A stretch of 64,000 nucleotides of DNA from Methylotenera_A sp046594915. GTDB lineage: Bacteria; Pseudomonadota; Gammaproteobacteria; Burkholderiales; Methylophilaceae. The position numbers were made by a program, and so were the translations under genes. The DNA is taken from positions 62,001 through 126,000 of the forward strand of contig JBKJRC010000003.1 in the NCBI GenBank assembly GCA_046594915.1. Reading direction: 5' to 3'. Under the pieces are notes generated by a model. That model was not told the origin of the DNA and searched no databases. It saw nothing but the letters and a program-made list of their open reading frames with translations. Below, piece by piece: positions 1 to 8,252 of this stretch (positions within the stretch are counted from its first letter, which is position 1; each line of letters opens with the position of its first letter).

Positions 1-789
1 GTCGATTGCGCATCGTTGCCCAACGAGCTGATTGAAAGTGAGTTATTTGGTCACGAAAAAGGCGCATTTACCAATGCGATTACCGCCAGACCAGGCTTAA
101 TTGAGGCGGCAGAAGACGGTACTTTGTTTTTGGATGAGATTGGCGAATTGCCATTGGCTTTGCAGGCTAAATTATTGAGTGTATTAGAGCGAAGACGTGT
201 GCGGCGTTTGGGTTCCACCAAAGAACGCATTGTGCCCGCGCGCATTATTGCCGCCACCAATCGCGATTTGCACGAAATGTCGCAAACAGGACGCTTTCGA
301 TCCGATTTATATTATCGGTTGAACGTGATGACGATTTCGCTGGCGCCGTTGCGTGAGCGTGGCAACGATATTTTGCAACTGGCAAAGCATTTTATGCAAC
401 TGACTGAAAAGCGTTATGGTTTGGCTAAACATTTTTTTAGCCAATCGGCGATTGAGGTCATGCAAAATTATCGCTGGCCGGGTAATGTGCGCGAATTGCG
501 CCATCAGATCAGCCGTGCGGTGCTATTGAGTAGCCAATCGCAAATCACCGCTAATGATTTAAATTTGTTAGACAGTAAAAATTTAGATGTTAAAAATACC
601 GATAATAAACATAAAATGACTGGCGAATCTAACCAGCAATCGCAGTTAACCTTAGATGCGGCCGAAAAAAGTATGCTGCTTAATGCACTGGAAGTAACAC
701 ATAATAATGTATCTGAAGCAGCGCGCAAATTAGGTATTACACGCATGACCATGCGTTATCGCATGGACAAACATGGCATTATTTTCTAA
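1..789 (+). CDS. Sigma-54-dependent activator, C-terminal part (AAA+ and Fis-type HTH)
   Basis: The reading frame is open from base 1, so the gene enters from outside the window and its N-terminal sensory or receiver domain is not visible. What remains is an NtrC-type AAA+ domain: the ESELFGHEKGAFTNA loop region, Walker B GTLFLDEIGE, sensor I AATNRDL, the arginine-finger segment FRSDLYYRLN and sensor II NVRELRH. A Fis-type helix-turn-helix (NVSEAARKLGITRMTMRYRM) follows at the C-terminus. Such proteins hydrolyse ATP to open promoters held by sigma-54 RNA polymerase. The canonical GAFTGA sigma-54 contact loop reads GAFTNA here. The target genes cannot be told from the window. Confidence 0.93.
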   Translation, partial: VDCASLPNELIESELFGHEKGAFTNAITARPGLIEAAEDGTLFLDEIGELPLALQAKLLSVLERRRVRRLGSTKERIVPARIIAATNRDLHEMSQTGRFRSDLYYRLNVMTISLAPLRERGNDILQLAKHFMQLTEKRYGLAKHFFSQSAIEVMQNYRWPGNVRELRHQISRAVLLSSQSQITANDLNLLDSKNLDVKNTDNKHKMTGESNQQSQLTLDAAEKSMLLNALEVTHNNVSEAARKLGITRMTMRYRMDKHGIIF

Positions 790-942
790 GTTAACCACTT
801 TTTAACACGCAATTTCAATCGTTTCATCTAACGCAACTTAATCGATTTCTCCTGGTTTTTGGGCGCGAGGATGAATCGTCGCATGGTATTATTGTCGTTT
901 GATTCACACTAAAATATTCGGCATGGTTAAGGGCATTACTTT

Positions 943-2157
943 ATGAAATTGGGGACTCCTTTAAGCGCTTCTGCAACCAAAGTGATGCTGCTTGGCAGCG
1001 GCGAGCTTGGTAAAGAGGTGATTATTGCGCTGCAACGTTTTGGCGTAGAAGTGATCGCAGTCGATCGGTACGCCAACGCGCCCGGACATCAGGTTGCGCA
1101 TCGCGCTTATACCATTGATATGACCGATGCAGCAGCACTTAAAACCTTGGTGGCAAGCGAAAAGCCACATTTTATTGTGCCAGAAATCGAAGCGCTGAAT
1201 ACCGACGCGTTGGCGGATATTGAAAACGCTGGTTTGGCGACAGTTATTCCAACCGTTAAAGCGGTGCAGCTCACCATGAACCGTGAAGGCATTCGCCGAC
1301 TGGCGGCGGAAGAACTGAGATTGCCCGTTTCGCCTTATGCATTTGCAAGATCAGAAACCGAACTGCAAGCCGCCATCGACGGCGATTCTGCAAAAGCGGG
1401 CATCGGCTATCCCTGTTTTATAAAACCAACCATGTCTTCCAGCGGCAAAGGCCAATCGCGCATCACGCAAGCCAACGAGGTAAAAGCGGCGTGGGATTAC
1501 GCCGCCACTGGTGGACGGGTGAATCTGGGCGTGGTGATTGTAGAGGGTCAAATTGACTTTGATTATGAAATCACCCTATTAACAGTGCGCGCAAAAAATG
1601 CACAAAATGAGGTACAGACCTATTTTTGTGAGCCGATTGGGCATGTGCAAAAAAATGGCGATTACGTTGAAAGCTGGCAACCGCAAAAAATGACAGCCAA
1701 TGCACTAAAAGCCGCACAGCATATCGCTAAAACCATTACCGATAGCCTTGGCGGTTTTGGTTTATTTGGCGTAGAGCTGTTTGTTAAAAATGACCAAGTC
1801 TGGTTCAGTGAAGTCAGTCCGCGTCCGCACGACACTGGTATGGTGACCATGTGCAGCCAGCGATTAAGCGAGTTTGAGTTGCATGCGCGCGCCATTTTAG
1901 GCTTACCTGTAGATGTAGCCATGACGCAAGCAGGTGCTAGTGCGGTGATTTATGGCGCAGTGCAAAGCAGCAACTTGAGTTATGGCGGCTTGGAAAGCGC
2001 GTTAAGCGTACCGAATAGCGAAATCCGTTTATTTGGCAAACCCGAATCATTTGCGCGCCGCCGCATGGGTGTTGCCCTGGCAACCGGAAAAGACACCGAT
2101 GAAGCGAGAAATCGCGCCAAATTGGCTGCCAGTTTAGTTAAACCAAGCGCGACTTAA
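943..2157 (+). CDS. purT: Formate-dependent phosphoribosylglycinamide formyltransferase (PurT)
   Basis: 404 residues, close to the usual PurT length. PurT makes formyl-GAR from GAR, ATP and formate, the folate-independent version of the third step of purine synthesis. Visible features are the N-terminal nucleotide-binding fold (VMLLGSGELGKEV, residues 14-26), the PEIEALNTDAL motif near residue 80, the ATP-grasp lysine and glycine loop (K161, SSGKG 166-170) and the C-terminal EVSPRPHDTG metal/ATP site. It stands alone in a 150-base-flanked position with no obvious operon partner. A formate-using enzyme suits a methylotroph, where formate is a common intermediate, but that link is inference. 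Confidence 0.96.
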   Translation: MKLGTPLSASATKVMLLGSGELGKEVIIALQRFGVEVIAVDRYANAPGHQVAHRAYTIDMTDAAALKTLVASEKPHFIVPEIEALNTDALADIENAGLATVIPTVKAVQLTMNREGIRRLAAEELRLPVSPYAFARSETELQAAIDGDSAKAGIGYPCFIKPTMSSSGKGQSRITQANEVKAAWDYAATGGRVNLGVVIVEGQIDFDYEITLLTVRAKNAQNEVQTYFCEPIGHVQKNGDYVESWQPQKMTANALKAAQHIAKTITDSLGGFGLFGVELFVKNDQVWFSEVSPRPHDTGMVTMCSQRLSEFELHARAILGLPVDVAMTQAGASAVIYGAVQSSNLSYGGLESALSVPNSEIRLFGKPESFARRRMGVALATGKDTDEARNRAKLAASLVKPSAT

Positions 2158-2167
2158 CACGCATTAC

Positions 2168-2190
2168 TTAACACTTAACTTAACACTTAT
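2168..2190. repeat. Two adjacent copies of an intergenic 11-mer (TTAACACTTAA)
   Basis: TTAACACTTAA occurs at 2168-2178 and a one-base variant at 2180-2190, between purT and the globin gene. Exact copies recur at 2663-2673 and 12375-12385, each within about 35 bases after a stop codon. The role is unknown. Confidence 0.5.
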
Positions 2191-2206
2191 TTTTGCCCAA
2201 TAATTA

Positions 2207-2632
2207 ATGTTAAATAACAGACAAGAAGCTGGCAGCAGTCAATCGACGTTTTACACATTGTTAGGCGGCGAACAAGCTGGTACAGCCGCTATCCGTCAAT
2301 TAGTAGAAACCTTTTACGATGTGATGGATACGGATAGCAAAGCCGCGCCGATCCGCGCCATGCATCCAGCCGATTTAACCGCCTCGCGCGAAAAACTGTT
2401 TATGTTTTTAACTGGCTGGACAGGCGGGCCGCAACTGTATATTGAGCGTTATGGACATCCGTTTTTGCGGCACAAACATATGCCTTTTAGCATCAACCAA
2501 AGTGCGCGCGATCAATGGATGTATTGCATGATTAGCGCCATGCACCAAATGAAAATGGATGAAAAGCTAATGCAGGCGCTCACTGAACAACTGTACGGCG
2601 TTGCTGATTTTATGCGAAATCATGCCGATTAA
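2207..2632 (+). CDS. Group II truncated haemoglobin
   Basis: 141 residues in the 2/2 globin fold. A tyrosine at the B10-like position (VETFYDVMD), the FLTGWTGGPQLYIERYGHP segment typical of group II, the proximal histidine in RHKHMPF and the conserved QWMYCM helix are visible. Group II truncated globins bind oxygen or nitric oxide and are linked to NO detoxification or oxygen delivery; the exact role here is not shown by the sequence. The gene lies 49 bases after purT and is followed by a 186-base gap and a decayed gene, so it may be transcribed alone or from purT. Confidence 0.92.
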   Translation: MLNNRQEAGSSQSTFYTLLGGEQAGTAAIRQLVETFYDVMDTDSKAAPIRAMHPADLTASREKLFMFLTGWTGGPQLYIERYGHPFLRHKHMPFSINQSARDQWMYCMISAMHQMKMDEKLMQALTEQLYGVADFMRNHAD

Positions 2633-2662
2633 AACCCGCCAAGTAGTATTAACCGATGCAAG

Positions 2663-2673
2663 TTAACACTTAA
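2663..2673. repeat. Copy of intergenic 11-mer TTAACACTTAA
   Basis: Exact copy of the 11-mer seen between purT and the globin gene and after typA, placed 31 bases after the globin stop codon. No function can be assigned. Confidence 0.45.
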
Positions 2674-2818
2674 AAATAGGGCAAAATGCATGCAGAATTA
2701 GCGTATCTAACTTACAGGATGCTATAGTTATTTTTGCTACAACGGCTGTAGTAAGGGGTTTTGCTTGATTATAAGCAGATTGTGACGAAAAATTGCTGGC
2801 AGCATTTGCATACCTCTT

Positions 2819-4193
2819 TTGGTGTTATTTTCAATTTCGGCCAAAGCAAAGCCAATGGTTTTTTATGGTAGCGAATATTTAGCACAGCATCCGCTTATCT
2901 TTGCACTTGTCCATCCGCATATTCAATTCAGTTTGAGCTGGATTATCCAGCATAAATTTGAACTCGCTTTAGCCATGCTTTTTATGCTGGCGATTATTTT
3001 ATTCAGCTTGCTGCTGCTAGATTGGCAACGTAAAAATCAAGTCACATAGCGTTCTATTTCGCCAGTACAGCCGTGCGCAACATTTGCTGGCCCTATTAAA
3101 TTTGCCACTAAAAAGATACTCATCCTCGCGCTGTTGTTTGTCGTATGTTTAAGTATTTTTTATGCGCAGATGGTCTTTATCTATCAATATTATGCAGATC
3201 AACGCTATGTGCAATGGATGGCGGTGGTTTTTTTATTTTTGTGTTGTACGGCGGTTATTTATTGGGTAATTTAAAACGCATTAACCAGTTATTAAAGCGG
3301 ATTAATCGCTTGCGTCTGCAAATTGCCGATAAACAAATCGCACAGCAAAAACTGCAACAAAGCGAGCAGCGCATGCAAAAGCAAACAGCAGCTGTTTACA
3401 TTAGATAAACAAGTCGCATATGGCAATAAAATTCAAGGTGAAGAAGTGACCATACGCTGCGCCGATGGCCGCACGGTGGACTTAACTGTTTCGCGTAGCA
3501 TGGAATTGGACCACGATAATACCAGTGATTATTTCCATCGGCCAAGACATGAGTAAGCAAAAAGCGCTGGAAGCAAATGCGCAAAAACTGCTGAAAACGC
3601 AAAGGCGCTACCGTTATGTGATGCAACATGCGCCCATGCCAATACTCATTACTGATGAAAAAGGCCGCATTGTCGAAGCCAACCCAGAGGCTATATCTGC
3701 TGCTGGTTATGATCGAGATGCAGTAATTGGTCAGAATTTTATTGAGTTACTTGTTGCCAAAGAATCTCGCAAAAAAGCGATTTCTACTGCGGCGCGCGCG
3801 ATGAAAGGCGAAGATTTTCGCGCTGTAGAGATGTTGCTGCAAAACGCCGCTGACGAAAAATACGCATATCAATGCTCGCTGGGCGCGGTAGTAGAAAATG
3901 CAGGTGAACAAGGCCAATTGGTGGCGATTGCACTGGATATTTCGCGTCAGAAAGTCTTACAAGCATCGCTTATTATCGCGCGCGAAGCCGCCGAATCGGC
4001 TTATCGCATTAAATCCATGTTCGTGGCGTCAATATCACACGGTTTGAGCTTATATTTAACCCGCAAGATTTTGTTTCAGTTACTGGCTGGCACAGTAGAC
4101 GTGCAAAGTGAGTTGGGCGTTGGCAGCATTTTTACCATTAAATTACCGGTTAAGATATCCAATAATGTCGTCATTTCAGCTGCATCTATTTAA
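2819..4193 (+). pseudogene. Decayed membrane sensor histidine kinase
   Basis: Pieces of one sensor kinase lie in order in different frames. A signal-like segment and a membrane helix (2819-3049) end at a stop. The same frame then resumes with two more membrane helices. It next shifts to a coiled-coil linker (about 3270-3405), then to a PAS fragment in another frame (about 3400-3515), then to a second PAS domain in the third frame (3525 onward). The H-box text SMFVASISH ends at 4040 and runs straight into the ATP-binding G2 box and end (SLYLTRKIL ... GVGSIFTIKLPV). The rest of the dimerisation domain and most of the ATPase domain have therefore been deleted. A one-base error could explain one shift, but not a stop, several shifts and a domain-sized deletion. 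Confidence 0.85.
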
Positions 4194-4276
4194 GATCAAT
4201 ATCCAGCGTCAAAAAAGCCATCAATCAAACCAATGCAACAAGCGAATTTGCCGGATATTAATCCAGAAAAGAGTCG

Positions 4277-4663
4277 ATGATGACAGTTGCTTTAATTATA
4301 GAAGACAATGAAAACAATCAGGAATTGATTCGATTTACTTTAGAACAGGCCGATGATAAAACGCGATTTGCCATGACCGGAATGGAAGGCGTACAGCAAG
4401 CGTTGACTATTCCACCAGACTTTATAATTTTAGATATACAATTACCAGATATTAATGGATTGGAAGTATTAAAGCGCATCAAGGCGCATCCAGTGGCGCG
4501 CGATAGAACGATTATTGCCATGACCTCTTAGGCGATGTCGGGCGACCGCAAAAGATTAATGGCGGCGGTTTGCACCAGTTGTATTGAAAAGCCGATAGAT
4601 CCCATGCTGGTGATTCAACAAATAGAACAAGCTATCCAGAATAAACACAATAAGGCGAGGTGA
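4277..4663 (+). pseudogene. Response-regulator receiver domain interrupted by a stop
   Basis: A single receiver domain begins normally: acidic pair in IIEDNENN, phosphoacceptor aspartate in FIILDIQLPDINGLEV, and switch threonine in IIAMTS. It hits TAG at 4529-4531. The same frame continues with the expected ending (AMSGDRKRLM, then the IEKPIDP lysine motif) to TGA at 4661. The stop sits where SYAM is normally found, so one T-to-G change would create it. The region after the stop also has unusual residues (AAVCTSC where glycines and an aromatic are usual). It lies between a ruined kinase and a complete REC-PAS-GGDEF-EAL gene. A truncated but expressed 84-residue product cannot be excluded. Confidence 0.8.
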
Positions 4664-4666
4664 TGC

Positions 4667-6808
4667 GTGAATATTTTAGTCGCAGAAGATGACGAAAACT
4701 CTAGGCAATTGCTAGAGACCGTTTTAATGGCAGAAGGCCATGCCGTAGCCAGTTTTGATAACGGTTTAAAGGCTTTGATGCACCTGCAAACACAGGCTGT
4801 GGATTTGATTATCTGCGATATTTTAATGCCTGAAATGGACGGTTACGGGTTGTGTCGTGCGGTTAAGCAGAATCAAAGTCTGCAACATATTCCGATTATT
4901 TTTTACACCGCCACTTACATTTCAGACCAAGATAAACGCTTTGCCTTATCGCTGGGCGCAACTAAATTTTTGATAAAACCCATGTTAATGCCAGATTTAA
5001 TGGATATTGTGGAGGGTGTTTTAAAATCGAATCAGGCAGCCGATTTGCCTAAAAGCCGCGGATTATATCGCGGTAGCCCGCTTAAACTGGATAAGCAACA
5101 CGCCGACCGCGTGCGCAGCAAGTTAGATAAAAAAATCATTGAATTAAGTGAGGAAAAAGAAAAGTTAATCCTCAGCGAAGCGCGATTTAGAGATTTTGCG
5201 GAAGCATCTGCCGACTGGTTTTGGGAATCGGACGAATACTTGAAAATAAACGCGATAACTGGCGGCCCAAAAGGCTTGAATTTTTACAGCCTGACAGATT
5301 TAGCCGAGGCGTGTCACAGCCACAGTTCTAACGAAATGCTTAAAACCTTGCAAACGCATAAACGTTTTGCCGATTATGTGGTGCATTCTACCGACGAAAC
5401 AGGTAAGTTGGTGTATCTACGCGTTTCTGGTAAACCAGTATTTGCCAATAACGGTAATTTTATTGGCTATCGCGGTGTGGGGCGCGATGTAAGCGAAACC
5501 ATCGCCTTAAATCGAAAAGTAGAGTTTTTAGCTTCGCATGATGAGTTAACTGGTTTGCCCAACCGCAGCATGTTCAGGCAGCGATTAGAGCACGCAGTGA
5601 CAAAAGCTGCACGCGAAAATAATCAGGTATTACTACTATTTTTTGATTTAGACCATTTTAAAATGGTCAATGATACACTCGGGCATCAGGCAGGTGATCA
5701 GTTGTTAATGCTGGCGACTAAACGAATAAGCCAGTGCGTGCGTGCGACCGATGTATTGTGCCGGCTTGGTGGTGATGAGTTTGTGATGATTATGGAAGGC
5801 GCATCGCCGCAAGATGGCCATCGCTTGGTGCGCGATATTATTGCTGCGTTTGCCGTGCCATTCGAGATTCAACAACAAAAAGTATACAGTACAGTAAGCA
5901 TTGGCGTAAGCGTGTATCCAGACGACACAACCGATACGCAAACCTTGCTGGTGTATGCCGATTTGGCGATGTATCGCGCCAAGCAAAACGGCCGCAACGA
6001 CTTTGAGTTTTATACCACGAACTTAAATTTTATTGCACACCAATGGTTGGAAATGGAGCACGGCATTCGCCATGCGCTTAAACAGAACCAGCTGTTTATT
6101 GTGTATCAGCCGCAAATTGACACCAGTGATAATAAACTGATTGGCATGGAAGCACTGGTTCGCTGGCGTCATCCAGAACGTGGATTAATTCCGCCGCTGG
6201 AATTTATTAAGATTGCCGAGCAATCATCATTGATTAATCAAATTGGCGATTGGGTGCTAGAGGCGACATGTCAGCAGATGCAAGTCTGGAAAAATAAAAA
6301 GTATCAGGTACCGCGTGTTTCTATCAATATTTCAGCACGTCATTTACGCGCGGAAACATTGATTAAAACGCTGATTACCATTCCAGCCAAATACAATATT
6401 ACGCCAAATATGTTATGCATCGAAATTACTGAATACGCGCTGCTGGAAGAAGCCGATGTGGTTAAAAACAATATGCGCCTGATTAAAGATGCAGGATTCA
6501 GTATTTCACTGGATGATTTTGGCATAGGCCATTCATCATTGCTGTATCTGAAACGCTGGGCCGTAGATGAAGTAAAAATCGACCGCTCTTTTATCGATGG
6601 TTTGGCCAATAGCGAAGAAGATCGCGTGATCGTTAAAGCGATTGTAGCGCTGGTTGATGCGCTTGGTTTAAATTTAGTGGGTGAGGGTGTCGAAAATCAG
6701 CAGCAGGCAGACATTTTATCTGCAAGTGGCTGTAAAAATGTACAAGGCTATTTTTACTCACCACCACTTGAAGCAAAAGAAATGGAAACTTGGCTCAAAA
6801 AAGCTTAG
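4667..6808 (+). CDS. Response regulator with PAS, GGDEF and EAL domains (c-di-GMP turnover)
   Basis: 713 residues from a GTG start, four bases after the preceding receiver remnant. Order: receiver domain (1-120; acidic residues D8/D9, phosphoacceptor D51, T81, K104), a short coiled linker, PAS (about 172-282), GGDEF (about 285-450) and EAL (about 460-710). The cyclase motif GGDEF is intact at 368-372 and the inhibitory RxxD site (RATD, 359-362) stands at the correct five-residue distance. The EAL motif (495-497), DDFGIG and KIDRSFI stretches are also intact. Both diguanylate cyclase and phosphodiesterase activity are therefore possible. The neighbouring kinase and receiver genes are decayed, so its phosphodonor must be elsewhere or missing. 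Confidence 0.94.
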   Translation: MNILVAEDDENSRQLLETVLMAEGHAVASFDNGLKALMHLQTQAVDLIICDILMPEMDGYGLCRAVKQNQSLQHIPIIFYTATYISDQDKRFALSLGATKFLIKPMLMPDLMDIVEGVLKSNQAADLPKSRGLYRGSPLKLDKQHADRVRSKLDKKIIELSEEKEKLILSEARFRDFAEASADWFWESDEYLKINAITGGPKGLNFYSLTDLAEACHSHSSNEMLKTLQTHKRFADYVVHSTDETGKLVYLRVSGKPVFANNGNFIGYRGVGRDVSETIALNRKVEFLASHDELTGLPNRSMFRQRLEHAVTKAARENNQVLLLFFDLDHFKMVNDTLGHQAGDQLLMLATKRISQCVRATDVLCRLGGDEFVMIMEGASPQDGHRLVRDIIAAFAVPFEIQQQKVYSTVSIGVSVYPDDTTDTQTLLVYADLAMYRAKQNGRNDFEFYTTNLNFIAHQWLEMEHGIRHALKQNQLFIVYQPQIDTSDNKLIGMEALVRWRHPERGLIPPLEFIKIAEQSSLINQIGDWVLEATCQQMQVWKNKKYQVPRVSINISARHLRAETLIKTLITIPAKYNITPNMLCIEITEYALLEEADVVKNNMRLIKDAGFSISLDDFGIGHSSLLYLKRWAVDEVKIDRSFIDGLANSEEDRVIVKAIVALVDALGLNLVGEGVENQQQADILSASGCKNVQGYFYSPPLEAKEMETWLKKA

Positions 6809-6838
6809 CAGCATTTTTAGCGCGTTTTATATGGTTAA

Positions 6839-8239
6839 CTATTTCGCGCGTAAACCGCCTAATAAAGCCGCTACAGGCGTTTTGCTGGATGAAGAAGATA
6901 TATATTGCTGCGGTGGCATATTCACCGTCGGTTCATAAGGTTTATCAAACCAAGGGTCGCGCGATGGTTTGCGCGCTGGCTGGCGTGATTTTGCGGATTG
7001 CCTGTTTGAACTGTGTGATTCGCTTGTCTGTGTGCTGTTATGCTCAGCCGATGTTACCGATTTAGCATGGCTTTTAGCCACTGTTTTAAGCTCGGCTTTT
7101 TCACGTGTGATGTTGCGTTTAATCAGTTTTTCAATATCCGCTAGATATTTTTCTTCCTCTTCACTCACCAGTGAAATGGCAACGCCACTTGCACCAGCAC
7201 GGCCAGTACGGCCGATGCGGTGTACATAATCTTCTGGCGCGCTGGGTATTTCGTAATTAATCACCATCGGCAAATCACTAATATCCAAGCCGCGTGCCGC
7301 TACATCCGTTGCCACTAATGCCGTAATCTTGCCTGCTTTAAACGCATCTAACGCCTCGATACGTTCTTTTTGGCTTTTGTCGCCATGAATCGCATCTGCT
7401 GCAATGCCTTCTTTTTGCAAAGCACGACTTAATTTACTGGCGGTTATTTTGGTTTTAGTAAAAATAATCACTTGTTGGTTATTCGACTCCAAAAGCAATT
7501 GCGTCAGTAGTTTTTGCTTATTACTTTGCTCAATTAAATACACTTTTTGCGTCACATTTTCTGCAGTTGCATTGCTACGCGCAACCTCAATCAGTGTCGG
7601 GTTAGTCAGAAAATCATCGGCTAACTTTTTGATTTCGTTAGAGAATGTGGCTGAAAACATCAAGTTTTGCCGCTGTTTTGGCAATAGTGCCAAAATGCGT
7701 TTCAAATCGGGCATAAACCCCATGTCTAACATTCTATCCGCTTCATCTAGCACCAAAATTTGTACTTGAGACAGATTAAGTGTTTTTTGCTCTACATGAT
7801 CAAGCAGGCGACCAGGCGTTGCCACTAAGATTTCAATACCCGTTTTTAAGTGCGGTATTTGCGTTTTAATATCGACACCACCAAAAACCACTAAACTTTT
7901 AAGCGGAGTATGTTTGGCGTAAACCTTAACACTTTCTTCTACTTGAATCGCCAGTTCACGCGTGGGTGTTAACACCAATGCGCGAATAGGGTGTTTGGCA
8001 GGCGAAGTGCTGCTACTAGCAAAAGGTAATAATTTTTGCAAAATTGGCAGTGCAAAAGCTGCCGTTTTGCCTGTGCCTGTTTGCGCGCCAGCCATTAAAT
8101 CCAAACCCTGCAAGGCTAAAGGTATCGCCTTGGCTTGGATTGGCGTTGGCGTGGTGTAACCAGTTTCGCTGACCGCTTTTAATAGCGGCGCAGCAAGACC
8201 TAACGCATCAAACAGGACAGTTTCAGTGGTTGTATCCAT
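6839..8239 (-). CDS. DEAD-box RNA helicase (RhlE-like), shorter paralogue
   Basis: 466 residues. All superfamily 2 motifs are present: Q motif TTPTPIQAKAIP, motif I AQTGTGKTAAF, Ia PTRELAIQ, II DEAD, III SAT, then VATDVAARGLDI and HRIGRTGRAG in the second RecA domain. The last 90 or so residues are basic and serine-rich, as expected for an RNA-binding tail. The gene follows the larger helicase with a 13-base gap on the same strand, so the two probably share the strong promoter near 10450. ATP-driven unwinding of structured RNA in ribosome assembly or mRNA decay is the family role. It converges with the GGDEF-EAL gene, whose stop is only 30 bases away. Confidence 0.93.
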   Translation of the reverse strand: MDTTTETVLFDALGLAAPLLKAVSETGYTTPTPIQAKAIPLALQGLDLMAGAQTGTGKTAAFALPILQKLLPFASSSTSPAKHPIRALVLTPTRELAIQVEESVKVYAKHTPLKSLVVFGGVDIKTQIPHLKTGIEILVATPGRLLDHVEQKTLNLSQVQILVLDEADRMLDMGFMPDLKRILALLPKQRQNLMFSATFSNEIKKLADDFLTNPTLIEVARSNATAENVTQKVYLIEQSNKQKLLTQLLLESNNQQVIIFTKTKITASKLSRALQKEGIAADAIHGDKSQKERIEALDAFKAGKITALVATDVAARGLDISDLPMVINYEIPSAPEDYVHRIGRTGRAGASGVAISLVSEEEEKYLADIEKLIKRNITREKAELKTVAKSHAKSVTSAEHNSTQTSESHSSNRQSAKSRQPARKPSRDPWFDKPYEPTVNMPPQQYISSSSSKTPVAALLGGLRAK

Positions 8240-8252
8240 TTACTGTGTTTCT

